64,000 bases of DNA, taken from the NCBI GenBank assembly GCA_964443025.1, contig CAYUEL010000002.1, forward strand, positions 1 to 64,000. Reading direction: 5' to 3'. Both the position numbers and the translations under genes were made by a program. The notes below the pieces were generated by a model. It saw nothing but the letters and a program-made list of their open reading frames with translations, ran no database searches and was not told the origin of the DNA. Numbering within the stretch: position 1 is the first letter of the stretch; every line of letters begins with the position of its first letter. This DNA is from JAJFKJ01 sp964443025. GTDB taxonomy: Bacteria; Pseudomonadota; Gammaproteobacteria; JABCZS01. Shown here in pieces: positions 21,501-30,381 of the stretch.

Positions 21501-24500
21501 GAACTGCACGAATACTCAACCCTTTAAGTGCGACACAAACTTGCCCCTGTTCATTGATTAAATCAAAATCATAACGCTGAGTTTCATTTTGACTGCCACT
21601 AGATTTTCGCTGTGCGTGAGCATAAACTTTGTTTGATAATGGGCTTAAGCATTGAATCTCTTCAATTGAATATGGCAAATAAAGTGTCGAATGATTTATT
21701 TTTTCAGATCTTAATGCAAGAATTGAGTGTAAAGCGGCGTCAACTAAAACAGGATTAAACTCAAAATAACCATTATTTTCTGTGGTACTGATTTCTGATA
21801 GTGACTCTTGTTCATTAAAAATGACCTTTTGAATTGTTTTAAAAGACTCTCCATAATGAATCCCCATTTTGTGGTATTGCGCATACAATGAATCTGGGGT
21901 CAAATTTTTTGTGCAGCGACTTTCAATCGCAGATAAATCAACAAATTTACTACTTTCAATTGAAGCGAGAATCACGTGGCCCTCGCTAAAAATGAGTCCG
22001 GTATTGTCTTTGATCTCATACACAATTTCATCACTGGATAGTGGATGTAGATGAATCATCACAGTTGTGGATTGAGTGACTCTAATCGGACGTGTCCAAG
22101 TAATATTTTTAAAAACACCAATTAAGCCAGCAGTTGAGAGTGTCACTGCAGCACGCGCCATTTCGATATGACAGACACCCGGCAACACTGGAGTTGTGTT
22201 AATCACATGGTCACGCAAAAATAATTCATGACTGTAAAATGTAGTTTCAAAGGCTTGGCTAGCCAGTGTTGAAATATTTTTATCGATAAGAGGATGTAAT
22301 TTTTGAACATCTTTTTCATGCTTGACGCCGTCAACCCAATAACGCTCTTTAGCAAATGGATAAGTTGGCAAAGAAATTCTCTTTGGCATTGGTGTTGATG
22401 TGTAAAGCTGCTTCCATTCGATAGGATAACCTTGAACCCATAATTCTGATAATTTTTCAAACTTTCTTTTACCAACCCAGATATTTACCAATTGAGAAAA
22501 GTCTTCATCTTGACCTAATAAATCCATGGATGGATTAAATTGTAAAGTATTCCCAAAATAATAATGTTGTATTGAGGTATGCTGATCTTCTGCAATTTTT
22601 TGCAAATGATCGCAAAACGTTTTATGATCATAGGTGAGGAAAGCCATTCGATATTCCATGGCCTCTCGCCCTATTTGCAGCGTATATGCTAAATCACTTA
22701 ATGAGACCGCTTGATTTTCCTTCACGAACTTTAATAATAGTTCTGCGTAGCTTTTTAAACTCTCTGGCGTTTTAGCAGATAACACCATCAAGTAAGGACC
22801 TTCCGTTATACTTTCTCCTCGCATGTCCACATACTCTTCAACAACTACATGCGCATTCGAACCCCCAGCACCAAACGAACTCACACCCGCAACCCGCGGA
22901 TACTCTATTCCGTTAATCACGGGCCGATTCCAAGATGTAAGCTCTCGTTGCACCTTAAATGGCGTTGCCGTAAAATCAATATGAGGATTTAATTCTTCAG
23001 CATGAATCGATGGCACCAGCTCTTGATGCTGCATTTGCAATAACACTTTAGTCACACCCGCAATACCTGCAGCTGATTCGCAATGCCCAATATTCGATTT
23101 CGCTGAACCAATTGCACAATATTGCCTTTCCTGCGCCTCTTCATAAGCACGTGTTAATCCCGCAATTTCAATCGGGTCTCCCAATTGAGTGCCAGTCCCA
23201 TGTGCTTCAACATAACTTACATGCCGTGGGTTAACTTTTGCTTCTGCTAACGCTTGTTGAACCACATGCGCTTGTGCGTTAGGATTAGGGACTGTATAAC
23301 CGTTCGTTTTCCCGCCATGATTAATCGCACTGCCTTTAATCACCGCGTAAATGTGGTCTCTATCTTCGATCGCAGTAGCTAATGGCTTAAGTACAACACA
23401 ACCCACCCCTTCACCAGGAATGTAACCATCCCCACCTTTACCAAAACTTTCACATCGACCCTGGCTGGAAATAAAATTATTTTGACTGAGTAAAATATAT
23501 TTATTCGGATGAATGCTAATATTCACACCACCTGCAATCGCCATTTGGCAATGCCCTGCTTTTAACGCTTGGCAAGCTAAGTGAATGGTCGTAAGTGATG
23601 ATGAACACATGGTATCCAATGCCATACTAGGACCATTAAAGTCACAGACATAAGAAACTCGATTAGCAATGCTGGCCGGGTTACCACCCACACCTTGCAA
23701 CATGGGTGCTCCATATAAAGGGTACTCTTCATACATAACGCCCACATAAACACCCACATTCCCAGCAATCTTCGAGTTTTTTAAACTCTCACGCGTATAA
23801 CCACTGTCTTCTAATGCGTGCCAAGCACTTTGTAAAAACAGACGCTCTTGCGGGTCCATCAACTCCGCTTCACGTGGAGAAATATTAAAAAATAATGGAT
23901 CAAACTCATCCACCCCTTCAATAAATCCACCCCATTTGCTTTTAATACTGGATTCATAATCATACATATTCCAATACGTAGGTGGAATCGTGGTAATGCA
24001 ATTTTTTCCAGTTTTTAAATGATGCCAAAAATCAGATAAAGTCGGCGATTGAGGATAGCGTCCACTCAAACCAATGATCGCAATATCCATCGTGGCTGAC
24101 TTTGAAGCCATTGGAATAAAGCGCGAAGCCTGAGGCAATAATACAGAGTGCATGACTTCAAGGCTTTTCACCGGTTGCTGAATATTTAAAATCTGAGTTA
24201 ACTTAGCATGATGGTGCTTAATTAAATAATCAGAAAGCTCCAGCAAAGTCTGGTACTCAAAAAATAATGTCTTGGGTAATACACCAAATTGCTCTTCTAG
24301 CATGCCTGTCAACTTCAGAACCATAATAGAATCAATGCCAAGATTTTCCATCTTTGCATTTTCATTGATTTTTTCTAATTTAATTTTTAAGCTCTCTGCA
24401 AGACTCCTTTTTAAATAACTCACTGTGTATTTTTTTAACTCAAAATCATTCGTTTGCGAATGTTGTTGAATAGGTTCAGATATCAAGTTTTGCACGGGGG

Positions 24501-27500
24501 GATGATGCTTGAATTCAGAAAGATTTGAAATCCAATACGATTCTTTTGCAAAAGCATAAGTGGGTAGGGACATCCTGTATGGCTTGTGCTCAGAATAAAA
24601 TTGCTCCCAAGGAATTGTATGGCCTTGGCACCACAGCTTTCCAATTTCTTGCTCAGATAAGGAAAACAAATCAGATTGAATTTGATTTGATTCATGTTCT
24701 ATTTCATTAACAGCAGCTTTATTTAAATCAGCTATCAATCCATCAATATTTTTGGCATAAAATACGGCGCGATATTCATAATGATCCCTTCCCACCTGCA
24801 AGGTATAAGCAAGATTTTTTAATTGAATTTCAGTTTTATGTTGACTTAAAAATTGTTGTAATTGATGAATCGATTCAATGGCTTGTTCTTTAGTTTTAGC
24901 CGAAACAGGAACAATATGTATTTTATCTTCTACTTTATTCTCTAAGGCTACATTTTCAATATATTCTTCAAGCACAATGTGTGCGTTAACTCCACCAAAA
25001 CCAAAACTACTTACTCCAGCGCGCCGAGGCCATTCTTTGCCTTCTTTTGTTTTTATCCTCTTCCAAGGCTGGGTTTTCTGGATGAGGTAAAAAGGAGATT
25101 GCTCTAACTGAATATATTCATTTACCTGCTCGCTGTATAAACTTTTTGGCAATGTTTGATACTTCATTGCCAGCAACACTTTGATAAGACCCGCCACGCC
25201 TGCAGCCAATTCCAAATGACCAATATTGGTTTTTACAGAACCCAAGCCACAATAAGGGTGAGATTCAACACTCTGTTGCTCTTGAGATAGTTCTGAAAAC
25301 GCTTTTTTAAGACCATTGATCTCGACCGGATCGCCAATTGGTGTTCCCGTTCCATGTGTTTCAATGTATGTAATGGAGTTGATAGGTACTTTAGCAGCTC
25401 GGTAAGCCTGTTTGATTAATTCTGCTTGCGCATTGGCATTGGGCGCTGTGAGTGAATTTGCTCGACCTCCATGATTTTCAGCACTAGCCTTAATAACTGC
25501 ATAAATATGATCATGGTCTTTTTCTGCTAAATCAAGGCGTTTCAGTAATAATATCCCGACACCCTCGCCCCTCACATATCCATCCGCATTGCTAGAAAAT
25601 GTTTTACACTTTCCTTCTGGGCTTAACATGCCTGCTTTTGCAAAGCTTAGATGCGCTTCACTGGATAAAAGTGTATTGACACCACCTACAATCGCATATT
25701 GGCATAAACCACTTTTTATCGATTCAACACCTCGGTGAATAGCTACCAATGAACTTGAGCACGCTGTTTCGATGGGTTCACTTGGGCCATGCAGATTCAA
25801 AAAATAGGAAATTCGGCTACTGCCGATCGATGGAGTGATTGCAGAAGCAGTGTATCCTTCAACAGGCACATGATTAAAAACACGTTGTTGATAGCCTGTT
25901 GAAGCGGTTCCAATAAAAACGCTAGTTTGTGAGCCCCACAAAGATTTTAAAGCATAACCTGCATCATAAACTGCAGCACATGCAAACTGCATGAGTAATC
26001 GTTGCTGAGGGTCCATGTATTCCGCCTCAGCGGGTGAAATACCGAAAAATGCCGGATCAAATTCATGAACACAGTCAATAAACCCGCCTTTTTTAAATTT
26101 TTCATCTATAGAAATAAAATCAATTCGATCAGAAGGTGCCTTCGTGATGCAGTCAAATTCTTGTATTAAATTTTGCCAAAACTCAGCGACATTACTTGCG
26201 CGCGGGAATGTTCCACTAATTCCGATAATAGCAACATCTGCTGGTGAGAAATCTTGTTCAATTTCAACTGGTAATTTTTCTACATCTACAACATGAGTTG
26301 GCAAACGATCGTCTTTAATTTGTGTCATCAAATAATCTCTAAAATTATTTAATGTGGGATATTCAAAGAAAATGGTCGGCATAATATTTAGTGAATACTG
26401 TTGATTAACCACATTCGCAAGTTCAGTCAGCGTAATTGAGTCCATGCCAAACGCACTAACTTCCTCATCAAAGAAAATATCCTTCTCAGAAACATTTAAA
26501 ATTTTACACGTTGAAGTGGTTAGGAACTGTTGGATTGACTGCTTAGAATCAAGTGATGAAGTTTCAGCTCGCTTATTTACGAGTTCTCTTGTTGTAAATG
26601 ACTGAATTACGCAACACACATTACCCTCTTGACCGCATATCAGAATATCATATTTTTTAACAGTCCCCGAAGATTCAGGGGATAATTTTGTATAAATAAA
26701 TCCATGCTCTGGAATTTTTGTTAATTGATGAATTTTAGTTACTGCAAAAGGCAAACTTGGACTAGGATTTTCTAGAGTCAATTTTGCATTTAAGCCTATG
26801 ATGCTTTGAAACGCAGCATCCATCACACTAGGGTGGATTACAAAAGTATTTTGTGTCTCAGAGGGTGGTAAATGAAATTCAGCCAAACTTTCGTTTCCAT
26901 TCACCCAAAATTCTGTAATACATTTGAAATGTTTACCATAATGAATCTGCTGATCAGAAAACATTTGATAGATTTTTTCGTGTGCCAGGGTAAAACGAGA
27001 GTCTTGCTTTAATTGATTTATGTTGACCTTTTCTTCACCATGAGTTTGATTCAAAAACTCAATAAAACCTGTTGCATTGATTTTTTTCGGCGTATCGCGA
27101 CAAGCGACTTCAAAGAAATATTTCCCTTCTTTAAGATGTAAACGAATATCCACCGCAACAGAATCATCCAAACAGACAATAGGCGCAAGAAACACTAAGT
27201 GGTTAATGCTAAAAGAAGAATCAGGTTGAATGCCACGTGCAGCATGGCTTGCAAGATCAATATAAGCTGCACCAGGCAGCATTTTTTTTTGATCAATAAT
27301 ATGCTCTGCCAAAATAAATTCATTCTGATGAAAATAACCTTGGTAGTGATAACGATCCAGCTGTGACACGTGAGACGTCAAGGTAAACCTTTGTGGTTCA
27401 TTTATTTCATCACTCATCCAACAGCGCTCGCCTGCAAATGGATATACAGGTAATGAGATAAAGGTTGCGCCGTCATGTTTAATTTGGTTTTTCCAATCGA

Positions 27501-30381
27501 CCGCCTTGCCATTGACCCAAGATTGCGCGATATCCTGATGATCAGGCTCAATTTTGGGTAAGATGCAGTGCGATGAATTAATTTCTCCATTTAAATAGTG
27601 ATTTATTGTTGTGATGAGCTCGTGAATATCTTTGACTGAAAAAGCGACACGAGAATCCATCGCTTGCCGTCCCAATTGTAGTGTATATGCAATATTACGA
27701 ATTAGTATTTGATCATCTATTTTTAAATGGCAAAGGTATTCATTGAGTTTTGCTACGTATTCTTTTAACTGCTTCTCCGTTTTTGCAGAGAATGGGATAA
27801 TATGAAATGGGCTAAAAGAGGCTGTGCCGTGGGGCAATTCAGGCGCAATGTATTCTTCAATAACGACATGGGCATTATTACCCGTCATTCCAAATGAGCT
27901 AATTCCTGCCATGCGTGGATTATCAGACTGTGTTTGCCATGATTTCAATTCGGTATTAACATAGAATGGAGAATCTTCAAGCTTAATATATGAATTTAAT
28001 TCCTCGAAATTGGGCATTTTAGGAATTTTTTTGTTTTTCATCATTAAAATGACTTTGATAAGAGACGCTAACCCTGCTGCGCCCTCGAGATGCCCTAAAT
28101 GTGCTTTTGCAGATCCCAATGCACAAAAAGATTGCTTTTGCGTAAATGGTTTAAATGCTGCTTTTAGCGCATTGACTTCAATCGGATCCCCCAGTTTAGT
28201 GCCGGTACCATGCGCTTCAAGGTACGTGATCTGCTCAGGATTGATTTTTGCTTTCTTCCAGGTCTCTTGCAATAATTTAATTTGTAATTCTGGGCGTGGA
28301 GCATACGGATTATTAGAGCGTCCGACATGGTTAATTCCCGTTGATTTAATCACTGCGTGAATGGGATGACCTTCTTTTAATGCTTGCGCTAAAGGTTTTA
28401 TTAAAACAGAAAGCACTCCCTCACCGGGCACATAACCGTCTGCTTTTTGATCAAAGGTATGACAGCGCCCCGTGGGTGACAAGGCTTGTATTTTAGAGAA
28501 ATAAACATAATGCAGTGGGCTTAATAAGAGATTGACTCCGCCAACAATTGCTTGATCCACTTCTTTGTTTTTTATCGCTTGACATGCTAAATGCAACGCA
28601 GTTAAAGAAGATGCACAAGCATTGTCTAAGGGGATCGACGCTCCTTGCAAATCATAAATATAAGAAACCAAACCCGTTAATGAAGACATTGCAGCGCTGT
28701 GCGCCTGATAATCCACAAATGATGTTTTCTTGCGGATAATTTCATCCCAATATTCCTGAAAGCAACATCCAACAAAGACGCCAGTGTTTGATCCTTTTAT
28801 TTGATTAATAATTCCAGCGTCTTCCAATGTGTGCTGCACAGATTGTAGAAATAGCCGTAATTGTGGATCTATCCAATCCGCTTGACGTTTTGAAATACCA
28901 AAAAAAGAGTAGTCAAACTGATCGACACCTTCAATAAAACTACCCCATTTTGAATATGTTTTATTTATTTCATTTTTATCATCACTGAACCATGGCCTAT
29001 AGTCCCAATGATGAGATGGAATTTCTTGAATTAAATCAGTTGCATTCTCTAAATGTTTCCAGAAATCATCGATTGAATGGGATTGGGGTAAATAACCACC
29101 CATTCCTATAATTGCAATATCATCATCTTGGGTATGTTTTAGATGAATGCTAGATTTTGTTTGCTTTGTTGGAACCGTAAACGCACGCTCCAGAGTTGCT
29201 GGCTCTGGCAGGTTGAACAGTTTTACAAACGATTCCTGATTTTCACTCAAAAAATATTTCGACAGTGATAAGATATTTTGGTACTCAAAAAATAAGGTTG
29301 GATATAATTCAATGCTCAACTCTTGCTCTATCTCACGAACAGCGCCGATCATGTTATTAGAATCAAGCCCTAAATCCATAAAATTATTTTCGATGGATAC
29401 TGAGTCTTTGTCTTTTTGTAAAGCTACAGCTATTTTTTGTTTAAGATAGTCAATGATATTATCCAATAAATCAGTCCCTATGGGCTTTAATGGCGTAAAA
29501 GTGGGTTTTTCCGTATGCTCAATTGATTCTGAAGCGGAAGAAAATAGCGCCTCTTTATTTGGAACTTTTTTCGTGGTCAATCCCATCATTTTCACTAAAA
29601 TCTGACCCTGCGTATTGCACAAAAGCAAATCCATTTCAGCAATTTGATCATTCATTTTAATTTTATTAACTTTACAATAACAGTGGTTTAACTCATTCTT
29701 TTGAATATGCTGTGAAATCTCAACAGACTTAATCATAAATGGCACACGGTGCTGCAATGCGGGTTCATCGCCTAATGAAAACGATGAAATGACGTGGCAG
29801 GCATCAAAAATGGCTGGATGAATGTAATAATCCGATGATTGCTCGCTCATCTCAGGTGTTAATTTGACTTCGCCCAACACTTCACCTTCGTTTAAGATAT
29901 AAACTTGCGAAACACTGTGCAAACTAGGGCCATAACAATCATCAGCTGGGTGGCTGTAAAACTCATCTCCTGCTTTGCATACTTGTGCTTGTTCAATGAG
30001 ATATTGAATTGATAAATATTGATCTTGCCATTTGGCATTATCAACGCGTTCTCCTTTGGCTGAAACAACTTGGTCCTGATGAAGCTTTTGATAAACAGAT
30101 TTAAATTTCATCGAATCAGTTTCATCTAACTGAACAGAAACCTCCGCTTCTTCACTTTCTCTCAATAACAATGCATGAGTAAATAAAAATCTTTTTAAAC
30201 TAATATTTTGGTCAGGAAATAAAGCTTTAAAATAGTCAATTACGATTGATAAATGTGCAACCCCCATCAACACAGGCTCACCATAAATTTTATGATCTTT
30301 TAATAAATCGGCACTATAGGAAAATGTTTTTTTCGACTCTTGTTTAATGTTGCCCAGCCAGTATTTTTTCTTAGGTTTCAT
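15556..30381 (-). CDS. Trans-AT polyketide synthase, modules 5 (part) to 9, 4941 residues
   Basis: Approximate domain order: DH-like (1-280), ACP5 (LGLDSNN, near 332), KS6 (C589), DH6 (HIIDQ near 1024, MDAAFQ), ACP6 (near 1310), KS7 (C1541), ACP7 (near 2012), KS8 (C2259), DH8 (HVINT near 2724, VDAALH), KR8 (GGLGGLG near 3137), ACP8 (near 3425), KS9 (C3672), KR9 (GGTSGIG near 4517), ACP9 (YGLDSIT near 4892). All four KS keep Cys and both His. No AT is present; each KS is followed by the YPF..RYW-type linker usual in trans-AT synthases. KR8 has the B-type Asp (GVIRD); KR9 lacks it (GAMAAM). The first domain lacks the usual P and Q of a dehydratase. The 4-kb-spaced repeat makes KS8 and KS9 identical. 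Stop and start with the previous synthase are contiguous, with GGGGG before the ATG. Confidence 0.93.
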   Translation of the reverse strand: MKPKKKYWLGNIKQESKKTFSYSADLLKDHKIYGEPVLMGVAHLSIVIDYFKALFPDQNISLKRFLFTHALLLRESEEAEVSVQLDETDSMKFKSVYQKLHQDQVVSAKGERVDNAKWQDQYLSIQYLIEQAQVCKAGDEFYSHPADDCYGPSLHSVSQVYILNEGEVLGEVKLTPEMSEQSSDYYIHPAIFDACHVISSFSLGDEPALQHRVPFMIKSVEISQHIQKNELNHCYCKVNKIKMNDQIAEMDLLLCNTQGQILVKMMGLTTKKVPNKEALFSSASESIEHTEKPTFTPLKPIGTDLLDNIIDYLKQKIAVALQKDKDSVSIENNFMDLGLDSNNMIGAVREIEQELSIELYPTLFFEYQNILSLSKYFLSENQESFVKLFNLPEPATLERAFTVPTKQTKSSIHLKHTQDDDIAIIGMGGYLPQSHSIDDFWKHLENATDLIQEIPSHHWDYRPWFSDDKNEINKTYSKWGSFIEGVDQFDYSFFGISKRQADWIDPQLRLFLQSVQHTLEDAGIINQIKGSNTGVFVGCCFQEYWDEIIRKKTSFVDYQAHSAAMSSLTGLVSYIYDLQGASIPLDNACASSLTALHLACQAIKNKEVDQAIVGGVNLLLSPLHYVYFSKIQALSPTGRCHTFDQKADGYVPGEGVLSVLIKPLAQALKEGHPIHAVIKSTGINHVGRSNNPYAPRPELQIKLLQETWKKAKINPEQITYLEAHGTGTKLGDPIEVNALKAAFKPFTQKQSFCALGSAKAHLGHLEGAAGLASLIKVILMMKNKKIPKMPNFEELNSYIKLEDSPFYVNTELKSWQTQSDNPRMAGISSFGMTGNNAHVVIEEYIAPELPHGTASFSPFHIIPFSAKTEKQLKEYVAKLNEYLCHLKIDDQILIRNIAYTLQLGRQAMDSRVAFSVKDIHELITTINHYLNGEINSSHCILPKIEPDHQDIAQSWVNGKAVDWKNQIKHDGATFISLPVYPFAGERCWMSDEINEPQRFTLTSHVSQLDRYHYQGYFHQNEFILAEHIIDQKKMLPGAAYIDLASHAARGIQPDSSFSINHLVFLAPIVCLDDSVAVDIRLHLKEGKYFFEVACRDTPKKINATGFIEFLNQTHGEEKVNINQLKQDSRFTLAHEKIYQMFSDQQIHYGKHFKCITEFWVNGNESLAEFHLPPSETQNTFVIHPSVMDAAFQSIIGLNAKLTLENPSPSLPFAVTKIHQLTKIPEHGFIYTKLSPESSGTVKKYDILICGQEGNVCCVIQSFTTRELVNKRAETSSLDSKQSIQQFLTTSTCKILNVSEKDIFFDEEVSAFGMDSITLTELANVVNQQYSLNIMPTIFFEYPTLNNFRDYLMTQIKDDRLPTHVVDVEKLPVEIEQDFSPADVAIIGISGTFPRASNVAEFWQNLIQEFDCITKAPSDRIDFISIDEKFKKGGFIDCVHEFDPAFFGISPAEAEYMDPQQRLLMQFACAAVYDAGYALKSLWGSQTSVFIGTASTGYQQRVFNHVPVEGYTASAITPSIGSSRISYFLNLHGPSEPIETACSSSLVAIHRGVESIKSGLCQYAIVGGVNTLLSSEAHLSFAKAGMLSPEGKCKTFSSNADGYVRGEGVGILLLKRLDLAEKDHDHIYAVIKASAENHGGRANSLTAPNANAQAELIKQAYRAAKVPINSITYIETHGTGTPIGDPVEINGLKKAFSELSQEQQSVESHPYCGLGSVKTNIGHLELAAGVAGLIKVLLAMKYQTLPKSLYSEQVNEYIQLEQSPFYLIQKTQPWKRIKTKEGKEWPRRAGVSSFGFGGVNAHIVLEEYIENVALENKVEDKIHIVPVSAKTKEQAIESIHQLQQFLSQHKTEIQLKNLAYTLQVGRDHYEYRAVFYAKNIDGLIADLNKAAVNEIEHESNQIQSDLFSLSEQEIGKLWCQGHTIPWEQFYSEHKPYRMSLPTYAFAKESYWISNLSEFKHHPPVQNLISEPIQQHSQTNDFELKKYTVSYLKRSLAESLKIKLEKINENAKMENLGIDSIMVLKLTGMLEEQFGVLPKTLFFEYQTLLELSDYLIKHHHAKLTQILNIQQPVKSLEVMHSVLLPQASRFIPMASKSATMDIAIIGLSGRYPQSPTLSDFWHHLKTGKNCITTIPPTYWNMYDYESSIKSKWGGFIEGVDEFDPLFFNISPREAELMDPQERLFLQSAWHALEDSGYTRESLKNSKIAGNVGVYVGVMYEEYPLYGAPMLQGVGGNPASIANRVSYVCDFNGPSMALDTMCSSSLTTIHLACQALKAGHCQMAIAGGVNISIHPNKYILLSQNNFISSQGRCESFGKGGDGYIPGEGVGCVVLKPLATAIEDRDHIYAVIKGSAINHGGKTNGYTVPNPNAQAHVVQQALAEAKVNPRHVSYVEAHGTGTQLGDPIEIAGLTRAYEEAQERQYCAIGSAKSNIGHCESAAGIAGVTKVLLQMQHQELVPSIHAEELNPHIDFTATPFKVQRELTSWNRPVINGIEYPRVAGVSSFGAGGSNAHVVVEEYVDMRGESITEGPYLMVLSAKTPESLKSYAELLLKFVKENQAVSLSDLAYTLQIGREAMEYRMAFLTYDHKTFCDHLQKIAEDQHTSIQHYYFGNTLQFNPSMDLLGQDEDFSQLVNIWVGKRKFEKLSELWVQGYPIEWKQLYTSTPMPKRISLPTYPFAKERYWVDGVKHEKDVQKLHPLIDKNISTLASQAFETTFYSHELFLRDHVINTTPVLPGVCHIEMARAAVTLSTAGLIGVFKNITWTRPIRVTQSTTVMIHLHPLSSDEIVYEIKDNTGLIFSEGHVILASIESSKFVDLSAIESRCTKNLTPDSLYAQYHKMGIHYGESFKTIQKVIFNEQESLSEISTTENNGYFEFNPVLVDAALHSILALRSEKINHSTLYLPYSIEEIQCLSPLSNKVYAHAQRKSSGSQNETQRYDFDLINEQGQVCVALKGLSIRAVQSRLEPEDLVLAQALWQPSLPAIQDALTNIEVVLFDSLGELKDKISELSIHTIASSSIEQCFISAFDHVQLILKEKLTHQKHIWFLVLDNQVEHYYASLAGLLKTARRENPNFIGKLISIADKTQMVEIINREKTVADNAVEVRYDAKGQRSIKQFKELHFRKSARSVIKEHGVYWLTGGLGGLGLIFADYLSTFSHITLILSGRSALNESAKTILSMLRNKGMAVEYVCCDVSDLSAVLETVQTIKTQYGHLNGVFHSAGVIRDAFILKKKHQEIESVLRPKITGVLNLDKALQNENIDFIVLFSSLAGQFGSLGQADYAGANAFLDAYAHDYNQLAAQGLRQGRMAAIDWPLWKSGGMQIDAASLARITRETGLVAMETEIGLSAFEQVMQLSDSHCLVMQGNPEVIRKQLLFHEGPVLDNAPINLDTVDAQLLDKTDQYLKGKVAVILKMPINRLKSDVTLDQYGIDSVMILELTSVLEEQFGVLPKTLFFEYQTLLELSDYLIKHHHAKLTQILNIQQPVKSLEVMHSVLLPQASRFIPMASKSATMDIAIIGLSGRYPQSPTLSDFWHHLKTGKNCITTIPPTYWNMYDYESSIKSKWGGFIEGVDEFDPLFFNISPREAELMDPQERLFLQSAWHALEDSGYTRESLKNSKIAGNVGVYVGVMYEEYPLYGAPMLQGVGGNPASIANRVSYVCDFNGPSMALDTMCSSSLTTIHLACQALKAGHCQMAIAGGVNISIHPNKYILLSQNNFISSQGRCESFGKGGDGYIPGEGVGCVVLKPLATAIEDRDHIYAVIKGSAINHGGKTNGYTVPNPNAQAHVVQQALAEAKVNPRHVSYVEAHGTGTQLGDPIEIAGLTRAYEEAQERQYCAIGSAKSNIGHCESAAGIAGVTKVLLQMQHQELVPSIHAEELNPHIDFTATPFKVQRELTSWNRPVINGIEYPRVAGVSSFGAGGSNAHVVVEEYVDMRGESITEGPYLMVLSAKTPESLKSYAELLLKFVKENQAVSLSDLAYTLQIGREAYKHRLALIIDEVPQLLQGLQHWIENKADESKFLYCGQVHEHDDNIEFLNHDSEMKGVIEKWEMNRNFDKLASFWTKGLRINWNNLYQNSSTPKRISLPAYPFSKGKYWVTKPIEISKVPVMPQKVSHDQISGEWISSELPQENDWINQIKNKQNTNIIFIYYDAAEFNILSDLINDINSVLFDAAQVRLSFKACLWSETTSLLGQGEAAGSVFIMKQSSVSLEETHQLMNQLTQLDKLDIYLMTELSDASLKSFYPLVYSNIRLKVVGVDNETSPQVKIKILLNEWIKGLEKQKDMNLIKYKDHGRFKYGQIQEKNQAKASFVTIDWVEKSINKNSNVYLNEDAIILINEQTEKIIDLDQLVKRFNKKVTCIHYHDLVNKEAQLTNPSILIDLSDLYSEYKDADTNKINKVLFYQKLIANFTEIYIIHLTRNLRAFKSNSINLAGAKFTGLVKMLSVEYSHVFAKTIDIDDDLININSIMEIIQKDVAKEVEESEIIYRNQVRYVPILREQEITALQLNNHISISQHATYVITGGTSGIGMEFAKYFARLGAKHLILMGVSELPPRNEWSSLVDQEGLPNELKHKLRNLILIENLGTQIDLYTRDLKNQNTAYDFFTQIRNTRPPIKGVIHSAGAMAAMRESEVAFVKKSIDTISRVLSPKQEGLDTLMGLFKKDDLDFFVTFSSTAGMIPCFMKGLSDYGMGNAYLEHIAEYERKRGKKSHYNIYWTGWSDAGSHTHSLVIKNNSEAYAHNLGFIFNNTSEGLQLFNAAITYNAANVLPTFIEIKNFYENKFEIMHVRKSKLRPKTNDSSLTFNELIEGLKNSHPNDYDSFIAKLEIPSLSDDQIIKLGDSLQLNNKDIIESVVHHQDFVHDSDVINQISTELAKVLKINEMDISIHESFQDYGLDSITGTQLSLSLERLLGMEIKPGWLIEHPTVEKFAKYIAKRRNNEHVI
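18422..20063. repeat. Direct repeat copy 1 (ACP8 end plus KS9), 1642 bases
   Basis: This stretch is the same, in every line I compared, as 22661-24302, offset 4239 bases (exactly 1413 codons). It covers the last part of ACP8, the linker, all of KS9 and the start of the following linker. The sequence diverges abruptly at both ends. Confidence 0.93.
22661..24302. repeat. Direct repeat copy 2 (ACP7 end plus KS8), 1642 bases
   Basis: Partner of 18422-20063. It encodes the end of ACP7, KS8 and the start of the next linker. Apparent identity at the nucleotide level, including third codon positions, means recent duplication or gene conversion, or an assembly artefact. Confidence 0.93.
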
